DNA from: Owenia fusiformis
Lineage: Eukaryota > Annelida > Polychaeta > Sabellida > Oweniidae
Assembly: GCA_903813345.2 (NCBI GenBank)
Contig: CAIIXF020000011.1
Coordinates: 30,992,166-31,056,165 of the forward strand
Direction of reading: 5' to 3'
DNA: 64,000 nucleotides
The notes beneath the pieces are model-generated. The model searched no databases. It worked only from the letters and a program-made list of their open reading frames with translations, and was not told the DNA's origin. Made by a program: the position numbers and the translations under genes. Position 1 is the stretch's first letter. Every line of letters starts with the position of its first letter. Of the stretch, positions 44,901-56,900 are shown piece after piece.

Positions 44901-47900
44901 CAATATTTCCGACATTTAATTTTCCGAACCTGAAAAAATTAGGAAATAGGCAAATTAAATGATTAGACAAAATTACCACTTATACAATATAATGCTGCAA
45001 AGTCTATGTTTTATAGAATTTAAGAATTTTGAGTTAACTCTACTTCAAAACTTATAGTGAACTTTTCATCATTTTTAGTATGTTTTATTTGGTCTGCAAT
45101 TAATAAACATTTTAGAACTGCAAACTTATTTACTTATTCATTTTTTTTATTATTTTCAGCACCTAACCCTCCAAGAAACTTCAAGATTGATAGCGTAACT
45201 TCAACAACCATATCTGTCTCATGGGATGCTCCCATAAGTGGGGACTTTACTTATTACCATATATGGTTATTCTATGCTGGGACTCCCTCAATCGTTCAAA
45301 ACGAGAATACAACTTTACAAACATTACAGTTTAAGAATCTCACCCCAGGAAATCGCTATGGAATAACAATGAATACTTATCTTCAAAGAGATCAATATTT
45401 ATTTACTGGCAGTGAATTCCTTACACTGACAAATATAACAACAAGTAAGTTGACAATACAAGTATGATTGAGATTGTATCATGTCAAAACTTCAAATCTA
45501 CAGATTGAAATGTCATCGCAGGCCAGTTGTTATAATGTTATTTGCTATTCACACAATGTCATGATGAGACTTAAGAGCTGGTCTGTGGTAAAATTAGTTG
45601 TCTAGCAGTGCTTCGATGCTGCATCCTTGTAGCATTCATAAAACTAGGGGTAGTCATGACAATACATTGGGCTTTTATTGATTTTTATCGTTTGCATTGG
45701 TTTATTCCAGTGTTTCTCGTCAAGTTTTTCAATTTGAAGCTGACAGATCCACAAGACACACCCAAAACCCAATCCCCAAATTAAAGCAAACCTCAACAGG
45801 AACATGACACTAAAATGTTTTTAATCATCTCTAAAACACATTTTCATTATTTCAGTACCCCTCCCCATTAATGACCTTCGAGAGGACCCTGGTAAGACCA
45901 GTACAACCAGCCTAGGGGTGACCTGGAAACCCCCACATAACATCTACTACTCTGCGTTCAAGTTACAATTACTCCATGGGTTGACAGAGATTGCCACAGC
46001 TATTACTGATGACCTCACGTTGATGCACCAATTTACAGATTTAGTGCCTGGCCGCACGTACACTGTTAATGTACTTGTCTTGAGATATGATGCTGAGAGC
46101 TCAATCATTTCTGGATCGTTTACGACAAGTAAGAAATACCAAACTTTAAATGCTTATTTGGACAGAATCATTTCCAATATTGTATTAAAGTAAATTTGTT
46201 GATCTGAATTTGAATTGAATTGAATCTTTATTGCATTAAATAAAAAAAATGTTAATATATTATTCTTTGAATAATTATTATATACTTGCAGTTGTTTGCA
46301 TGTAAAAATTTCATCATAACATTTCATCATAAAATAGTATAAAATTGTACCCTCATTTGACCATTTGTGTGTGCTTCAGTTCATTTGTTATTTTCACAGT
46401 ATTGCATGTACTTGAGTGATTGTGGCTTGTATCATGTGAACATTAGTGTTTCTGTGTTTCTAATACTTTAATATTAAAACTTGGTAATGTTGTTGTGTAG
46501 GATCATTTTTCTTAATAGACTACCTTTGTATTGATATATTCAGAAGTATAGACACATTACTAATAGTAGTTGTGAACTTATCATCAATTCCTGATATTCA
46601 ATCGTTGTAACCATGGTAATCGTGACATCATAGCAAGGGAGGAACCAATAGGATTTCTGAACCTGACAAAAGTCATTTGTCCTCTTACTACAATAATTGA
46701 TAGCAAAGAAATCATTTTACATGGAGAAACATAACTTTTATGTGCTATTTTACGATATATACCCTTAATGATTGAAGCCCAATATCTCATTTCCATTTAA
46801 CCCCCCCCCCCCATCCCCCTCTTATTTAGGTGTCCATGATATGAATGATGATGTCATCAAATTCAGTTCATCAGATATATAAAGGTGCAATAAATGTTAT
46901 ATTATTCAAACAAAGGTAGTCTAATATGCACAGGCCATTACATCTTGGAGGGTGTAACCTTTTCAAAAAAATACCTGGTTATGAAAGTCAAAAAAAAAAA
47001 ATTGGATAGTCTGAGAGAAAATATTCTGAAGAATAATCAGATGGTCGTTTTTGCCTACTGAATAAGTGTTCAGTAACAAAAAAATACTTTGGTCTAATTA
47101 ACAAAACATTGTATTCAAGGATGGTGGGTGAAAGGTTAAAGTTGACCTAAGATGTAATGGTCGAACAAATTTATTTTATGACCATGCTAGTCCTGCAGAG
47201 TTGATATTGTCCTGCACTTGTGATCTTCTTCTTTAGTTCCTATACCACCTGGCGAATTACTTGTCAATCACGTCAGCCAATCAGAAGCCAGACTGGGCTG
47301 GGTCATCCCTACGAGTGATTACGAAAGTTATAAGTTAACTGTGAGAAAATTGCCTGACTCGACACTTGAGCAAATTATTAGCATCCCAGACAAAGCAACT
47401 CAGTTATATACAGTGAAGAGACTCCTAACAGGAACTCAATATGAGATAGAACTGAAAACAGTCAGCAAGGATAAGAGCAGTGAATCAGTCATGGCAGTTA
47501 TTGAAACATGTAGGGTTTATTATAGGCAGTTTGCATTTACATTATATATTGTCTAAAGCTGAGCACCAAAATAAAAATAATAATGTGTTAAGGAGAAAAA
47601 CAATACCATGATAGTATAGAGGACCCATGTAGTTTTTGTTTCTTTACTTTGATTGATCTATAGCAAAACATGCTTGAGTCTTCAAAATTGTTATCATCAG
47701 AAGATATATCCCCTGTAGATACATGTATAGAGGATATCCTATGATTTATGAGTGATATGATTTTTATCCACGGATGGATATGATATCTGCACGAGCGAGC
47801 GTAGCGAGAGAGTGCAGATATCAATAACCATGAGTGGATTAAAATCATATCACGAGTAAATCATAGGATGTTCTTTTTATTCCATAGTTAAAGTCATCAT

Positions 47901-50900
47901 CAGAATTGTCGGAAATTAACTCATTTAATTCAAATTTTCCAAACGATCCGGCGATGTTGACACTTAGCCTCGTTTTGAGTCAGAAGTAGCAAAAATCCAT
48001 AAACCATCGCATACGACGTCGTATGTCATGGCTAAAAAACCGTATGCTATGGTTAAGTGAAAATTTGTCAAAAATATCATATTTTACCACTGATTACAAA
48101 AATACCGTTTTTATTTTCACATGTTATCCTATGAATATCATGCTAACTAAAACTATGGAATAAATACATGTATTCAATGCAATGTATTGAAGATGCACAT
48201 TAGTATTTTGGTACCTGCTTAATTTGCACATTAAATGAATGGCTGTACATTAGTAATTGATGTTATACATTATGATATTGTCTAACTATATACATGATTT
48301 CACTAGGATTGCCTGCATGTATTTCTTTAGATTCAATAGTTCTGTATGTTGTGCATACGAAAGATACAAGTAAATATGAAAGATACAAGTAAATATATAA
48401 ACATCTCATATTTATTTCCTCCCACACTTTCTAGTACCTCCCACTGTGACGGCTCTGCAGATTCTTAATGTGACGGAGACAACAATAGAAGTTCGTTGGA
48501 TTGCCCCTGAAGGTGGTGACATCACGAAATATAAGTTGGAAATAGACCACTTGGGACAGGATAAAAAAGAAAGCTTTGAATTTGAAAAGTATGAATTTAA
48601 ACTAATAGAAGAAGCAAAATTGATTAACTTATTTATGATGTGGATATTGATCATTTTAGTATAAAGAATATTGAACATACATGTTGTAGCTTTTTAGAGC
48701 TGAACAATAGTTTCTATACTCTGTGCAATAATCTACTATAATTTTTTGTGGATTTTGTTCGGCAGTTGGTGTTTGACACTTGGCGGCTGTAACAAATCGC
48801 AGGTGTTGAAATTTTGCATTTTAATGCCTTTTATTATCCATGTTTCATTACAGAGATGCTGAGCTTCAGTATACATTTACTGGTCTGTTGCCAGGGCGTA
48901 GTTATAATATTACCATAGAAACCCTTAGTAGCAACCAGACAAGTGCACCTAACAATGATGTCCTCACAACAAGTAAGTTCATCAAATTCAAAGAAATATT
49001 TTTTAATTCAGTTTAAATTCGTAAATGATTCTGATTTTTGGATTCAATTTTGAATTATATAAATCTGAAGTTGGCTTAAAAATCTGAAATCTTCTCTTTC
49101 AGAACCTCTCCCCATCTATAACCTGCAGACAAATGCGTATAATACATCAGCTATCCAACTATCTTGGGATGTCAATGCCTCCAGTGTCCAGGATATATTC
49201 AGGGTAGGTGCTTGTATATTTTTGGATGTACAACATATGGGTTTTATTCAACAATTGAGCGTGTCTGTGTGACTTTATCTATCCAATCTTCACTGATATT
49301 TTTGTGCCTTTACATTACCATGAGTTCTATCAATTCCTCCTGGGGAAATATTTGGAAATCGTTGTTTACCTTCTGCCATTTTGTTATTATGAAACATATA
49401 AAATTAAAATTACAATGGATGAAATGCCAGCCAGGGAATAGGCTTTAATGATTACACTGATTGAACTCACTTTTGGCTATTGCTTCTTATTTCCAATGAT
49501 ATAAACCAAACAGATAGTTAGGTAGATGACAGTGAATAATGAATATGATGCTAAATATTTATTTTATGAGGTTCCATACTTATACCATTGGTCCATTTTT
49601 GACCCACTTAAGGTAACAGATGAGTTTTATACAATTTATTTTTGTGTTGATTCATATTAGAACACTCTATATTAAAGCTGTCATTGAACTAAAATGTTGA
49701 AAGTTTTTTTCTTCTTGAAATAATAGATTATCTTCTTAAACATTTCGTAAAGTACGTTTTAATGGCATGTGCTATGTGAAATTCTCACGGTTGATGATCT
49801 GTGAAAGTTGGTAATTGTTTAGTTAATTGTCTTAACATATAATTATAATTATTTTCAATTAATTTTTAAGTAAAACAATGATCATTATACAACACATGTT
49901 TTCATTTAATGTTCGGAATTAAATGATTTCCAGTTAGGTGGCAAACTATAATCCATTTTGGGGTGAGAGAATAAACCAGAAAAAGAAAAAAGAAAAAACA
50001 GAACTAAAATATATTTTAACCTTCAGGATTTCTTCAGATATTCAATGTAAACAAAGTCAGATTTGATGATTTTATGCTAAAATTGCTTTTCCAAAGTAAA
50101 GGCCTTTGCTTAAACTATTTATCAGAAGGAATCAACTAAATATGGAAGTGCAATTATAAAGAGGAAACCACATATAAAAAGGGATTAAACTATAAAGAGT
50201 TTGGACTTATGCATTAACTGTAATATTTCTTCTTTAGATCCTCTATAATGAGGAAAGTGAGAATATAACAACAGACATGGTATCAGTGGAGTGGACACCT
50301 GGCCAGTATTCCTACCAGGCAGCACTCACCAATCTCCTTGCAGGACAGAGGTATCATATCCTGGTGAAAGCAAGCAGTCAGGATGTACTCAGTAGTCCAA
50401 TCTGGGCCTACCAGAATGTGGGTGAGTGAATTTCATTTTTCATTGAGTATTTTTTTCTTATGGGTCTTCCAGAATGTGAAAATGAGTAATTTGTCTTTAT
50501 CTTGTAGATGAGTGATTTTTATGTTTTTGAGTAGTCATGTCTGGTTCTACCAGAGTATTGGTGAGTTTATTGCGTACATCTTTGAGTACTCCAGTCTGGG
50601 CCTACCAATTCCCTTTGGAATGGCTCGTCTGGGCTTACTAGCTAGAATGTTTGTGAGAGGTTCAATAGGGTTTACATAGTCTTGAGTCTGGATCTCATTT
50701 CCAAGTAGTGTGATTAAGGTAAGCAGCATAAAAATATTTGTATACTGCTTTACTTTAACCCTTCATACAATGCATTAGCAATGGGGAAGAAAATGAACAA
50801 ATAAATAAAAAACCTTAACCTAGTAATACTAAAGGAAAGCAAAAAATAGATAATCATGGAAATGAATATGAGATGTAGTTCAAATTCTGGATGTATTGTT

Positions 50901-53900
50901 TCGAATCTTGAAAAAAATTTGAAAATTGAAAAAAATTCATAAATTGAATGTTCATAGATGGATGCAGGCCAATATCACTAAAGTGTATTCATTAAAACTT
51001 CACAAATGATGAAATACTCTGAAAGTAGCAAATCACAAAATAGATGGCGTAAAATGCATCCCATTTATCATATTAATTTATTGTCCCTATAATTGTTTTA
51101 TACCATGTAATTGTATCACCACACCTTCAACAGGTGTTAAGGTGATTAAAGACATATATCTGCTCCTAGTTGTTCATCACACATGTCTCCCGGAGATGTC
51201 GTCTGCAACATAAAGTGCATTATGGGAAAATTGAAAAATGACATTGAAAAATTAAGTGATTGATAGCTAAGTGACAGACTGATTGAAAAGCTGAAAAATA
51301 TTGAATAATGATAAGATAATACAAAATGTTTGTGTCCTATCATAATACAAATGAAGAATAATTGATGGATTTGATAAAGTGAACAGCTGATTATCACATA
51401 CTGGATATGAGTTCACTGTTTGTACCATGACTACCATGTAAAATATTCATGAAGAAGACCATGCTTTATTATGCAACTAATGAATTCTGTGACTTTCAAA
51501 ACCACACAAAGCACAGGAAATACATAAATGACATTTGAAACGAAAAGGTTAGAGTGGTACCTGTTTCGCTATTAGGAAATGATAATTCCATTGACTACAT
51601 TCAATCCTGGAGTGGTATATATTAACATTGGTACCTAAATCAAAACTCATATCATTCAATAGATGAGATCAGGAAGATATACACAAAATTTCAGCTGAAT
51701 TGAAGAATGTAAAGAAAGTTAGAGCCTTGTGCATTACTTCTGGGACTAAACCCTCTTAGGAATCATTTGTAAGGAAGACCAGAACATTTGGAGTATGTGC
51801 AAAAAAACTGAAAAAGTGACAAAAATGTATACTTAAATGTGTGTTCAATAGTCCATCTTTTGAGTATAATATACAGCTCGCTTCCCAAGAATCTCAAGTT
51901 CAATACAAAATATACTCAATACACTGTAATAGTATGGGAGCAAAGGTCATTCCGTGTCCTTTTTAGAGGCGAGCTAAGCGACATATATTTTCATGAACTA
52001 TACTTGATACTTACCAAGAAAAATGATGTTGGCAATTCTGAATCCGCGACGGCGTTGCTATGGTAACCAAGTAAATATGCCACGCCCACTTTTAGGGTCT
52101 CTTTTCAGTGTATGGTCCCTATCTCTGTCATTATTGCTCAGATGTAGATGAAATTCACACCAAATGAAAGGTAATGGATAATGCAATCAGGAAATATTAA
52201 GTTGGCATTTCTGAATCCGATATTGCGTTGCTATGGTAACAAAGTAAATATGCCACGCCCACTTTTCGGAGCTACTTTCAGTGTTTGGCCCCTAACTTTG
52301 TCATTATTGCACAGATTTAGATGAAATTTGCACCAAATTAAAGGTAATAGATAGGGCAATCAAACAATGTTTAAAACATGCAAAGATGGTGATTTGCATT
52401 TTAACTATGACGTCATAACTGTTTGTTCTTGGATATTTTATTTTAATCATAATGTATAAATCTGGGAAATCATTGTCTTTAAAATGGTCAGTATAATGCT
52501 TTTAACTAGTTTAGTTTATTTCTTTCATTTGAGATTATTAGTTTAATTCATTTATACATGTATGATCATAAAAATTGAATAAATATAATGAAAGTGTCCA
52601 ATTCACACTGTTGCTTTGGTGACAGCATGTAACAAAACTATCTGCTATAAACAAGAATTCTTTAGGAAATGTTACATTTTGACCAGTTGAGTGACATGTA
52701 TTCTTTTTAAAATTTGGTGACAGAAAATAATCTAACAACCATAATTATTAAATTTGGATTGTGTTATATTATGATGTCATAATGGCAATTTTGAATCAGG
52801 GGCGCAGCCAGCTTTCAGTCAGAAGGGGGCCTGCGATCGTGGCGGAGGCAACCCAAAAGTATTTATAAGATAGGTTTTGAATATTACAAAAATTGATGCA
52901 ACTTCCTTCAAAATTTAGCAAAAGGCTTCAAATTAAAAGTCTTCTTTTATCCAATGGTTCTATCTTTATTGGTTATTAGGGGGTGGGTGAACCCAGCGCA
53001 CCCCCATCCCCCTAAGCACTACCTCTGTTAATCCAATATGATGTTGCTATGGTAACCATTAGGTGAATATGCTAGGTGAATCAGACAATACATGAATAAT
53101 GTAGATTGGCTGACTGACATACTAAGTACCTGTTATGGTATCATAGCTGCTTTTTGTGATTATTTTCTTGAAATAAGGTAAAATTGCTCAAAATGGTTCC
53201 AAATTGGAACCTTGTCCTTTGACTTTCACCATAAAATGAGGCCAAAGCTGAAAACTATAATTGATTCCATTTCTTTACAAGTACGAGGGGCGTTTGAAAA
53301 GTTCGTTTCTTTTTGCTCTAATTTTTTTATGAAACTTTCAGCATATGTGCCATATACATATATCTTGAGTTTACATCAATATTGATACAATTCCTCATAA
53401 GGAAGTGAACTTTTGGTTGCCGTGGCAACAGCGAGACTTGGTTCCGTGGAGCACCTTACAAATTCAATGAATGAAACAATGCATTCAATGAAAAAAACTT
53501 AATACGTTTTTTTGAAAATAACAGTTATTTGTTTAAAATGTGTTGCCATAGCAAAAAGTTAGTGGTATAATAGTGTTCTACAGGTGAATGGACTCACTGT
53601 GCTGTCAGTGTGATGTCATAATCCTCCGTCAAAACAGTCTCACTCTATTCACTAAAATTTGGTGGAGCAGGTGTTTCCAAACAGTGGAGCGAAATGGTGA
53701 ATGAACTTATCAAAGAGCAGATACCTTGCATTAAAATCTGTGTAAAACAAGGAAAAGACTGTAAGAACGTGAACAGCAACATATGAAGACACCTGTTGTT
53801 CCTTTCCCATGATAAGAAGCTGGTTCAACAAGTTCAAGAAAGGCATCTCAACCAGCGAGGATGGGCCAAGAAGCAGGTGAAAAAGGACAGCGATATTAAA

Positions 53901-56900
53901 ATAAAATATTGACTTAGTGAAGACAATAATTGAACAGGAAAATGCCTATATGGATTGGATACGGAGGTTTCGAAAGTGCATTCTATTGGGGGAGAATACT
54001 TCGAAGGAGATATAGAGCCCTGGCTTAGGCAAACTGGCTTAATGTTGTGGCAATGATAAGATAGGTCCATGGACTGCACATTATGGTTGGATACATTGAT
54101 TGTGACGTAAAAGTATCCACATTCAAACTGCTCCGCGGTATCGAAACAAGTATATTTCAAACGGATGTAAAACTGTGGCTATAATATGTTGCACTCTATA
54201 ATTTTCACAGCTTAATAATAAATATTCAAACTACACATCCTAGAAGTTTTGTCTTGTTCTGAACATTCCTCGTATTTTTAGAGCAAAAAGAAAGGAACTT
54301 TTCAAATGCCCCTCGTATGAAGTATGGAAGCCCTTGATTTCAGATATGCTTTTGGTTTTGAAATCCGACATCCGACCATTCGGTTCAAAATTGATACAGT
54401 TGTGTCTACATGACCTAAAAAGATGAAATAGGCTAAAGTATTGACCAATACCATGAAATGATATTATTTTTATTATGTAAATTGACATTGAACATATTTT
54501 TCGGATTTCAAAACCATTAGCAGCTATTAATGCGACAATGGGTATGCCAGTCAGTCAATCGACATAATCCATGCATTGTCTGAATCTTTAGCTTCAATTT
54601 GGTGAATATTTCTCAAGCTGTAATCATGACAAAGATAGAAGCAAAACTTTGGAAAAGCCCCGAACAGTTGGAATGGCATATTCACCTAGTTACCATAGGA
54701 ACATCATATTGGATTAACATATAGGCATTGCCAGGGGTGCGATGCGCCCCCATAAACAAAAAAATAGAATCATTAAATAGAAGAAGAGCTTTAAAATCAT
54801 TTTGACTTGAAGCTTCTAGCTCAATTTTGAAGGGAGTTGCATCAATTTTTGTAAAATTCAAAACAAATCTTAAAAACATTTTTGCGTTGCTTGTGCTACG
54901 ATCGCAACCGCCCCCCCCTCTCCTGACTGAACGCTGGCTGCACCCCTGATTAATAATTGCCATTATGGCATCATAATATAACATAATTTAAATCAAATAG
55001 TTTTCTATAGTTATAAGATTATTTTCTGTCATCATATTTTAAAAAGAATACATGTGTCAGTCAACTAGTCAAAATGTAAAATTTCCTAAAGAATTCTTTT
55101 TACATCAGATAGTTTTGCTATGTGCTGTAACCATAGCAACAGCATAAACTGGAGATTACATATTTAGATTTATTCAGTTTTTATGACCATACAAGTTTGA
55201 ATGAAATACAATTATAAACTCAACTAAAAGAAATAAACTAATTAACTAGTTAAAAGCATTACTGACTATTTTAAAGACAATAATTTCACAGATTAATATA
55301 TCAAAATTAAGATAAAATATGCAAGAACAAACAGTTATGACGTTATAATCAATTTGCAAATCATCCTATTTGCATAGTTTACTGACTGTATGATTGCTCT
55401 ATCTATTACCTTTAATTTAGTGCAAATTTCATCTAAATCTGAGCAATAATGAAGAAGATAAGGGCGAAACATTGAAAAGAGCCCCTTAAAGTGGATGGGG
55501 CATATTCACTTTGTTACCATAGCAACGCCATCCTTGGGAATTCCTCGATGTCATTTCAATTGTTCCTTCGTGCCAAATCGCGTAGTAATCTATAGTGATC
55601 AATCCACTGATTTTTGACGCAAAATTCATCCCGAGTCAATCACTTGTTTTAAACTTAATGTAACTTTTTCATTTTTTACCAGAGATATATGAAAAATATA
55701 TGAGAAGAAAGTTACAACAAAATAAAAATGTCTGTTGACAATTTTGAGGACCTGCCTGGAACACATGTTGCGGACTATATTCTCTTAGTGTGGATGTTCA
55801 AAAGTACAAGTTGAAGCACCGCAACAATGGGTGGAATTCCTGATTGCATTTTCTATTACCTTCAATTTGGTCAGAATTTCATCAAAATCTGAGCAATAAT
55901 GGTGGAGATGGGGGCCAAACACTGAAAAGAGCCCCTAAAAATGGGCATGGCATATTTACTTGGTTACCATAGCAACAGCATCGCAGATTCAGAATTGCCC
56001 ATAATACTTATTGATCATACTTTATACATGTAAAGAAATAGAATGAAAATCAATCATAGTTTTCAGCTTTGACCTACTTTTAATGTGAATGTCAAAGGAC
56101 AAGGTACCATTTTGGAATCATCTTGAGCAATTTTACCTTATTTCAAGAAAATAATCACGATAACAGCTATGATAGTAGAGTAGTATAGTCTAGATATAGT
56201 ATAGATATAGTATAGATAGTATAGATAGTATAGTATAGTCATACCATAACATGTATGCCAGTCTGTCAATCTACATTCCCAATGCATTGTCTGATTCTTT
56301 AGTTTCCATTTGATGAAAATTTCATATACACCAGAGCTATCATCATGACAACTGATAGAATCAAAACTTTGGAAAAGACCTGAAATTTGGGACGGCATAT
56401 TCACCTGAATACCATAGCTAACATAGGCATAGCCAGGGGGTGTGATGGGGTCACCCCAGCCCCCCCCCCCCCCCCCATGAACCAATCAAAATAGAACCAT
56501 TACAGAGAAGAAGATTTAAAATGCTTTTGACTTGAAGCTTCTAGCTCAATTTTGAAGGAATCTTTGTAAGATTTAGGACACATTAAACATTTTTTGAGTT
56601 GCTTATGCCGAGATCACCCCCCCCCCCCCCCCTGATTGAAAGCTGGCTGCGCCCCTGATTAATAATTGCCATTATGACATCATAATATAACACAATTTAA
56701 AATTAGATAAGTTTCTATCGTTATAAGGTTATTCTCTGCCATCAAATTTTAGAAGGAATACATGTCAGTCAACTGGTCAAAATGTAACATTTCCCAAATA
56801 TTGTTTTTGCAGCAGATAGTTTTGCATCATACTGTTACCATAGCAACAACTTGAATTGGATATAGTCATTACGTTCTTTCAAATTTTTATGACCATACAT

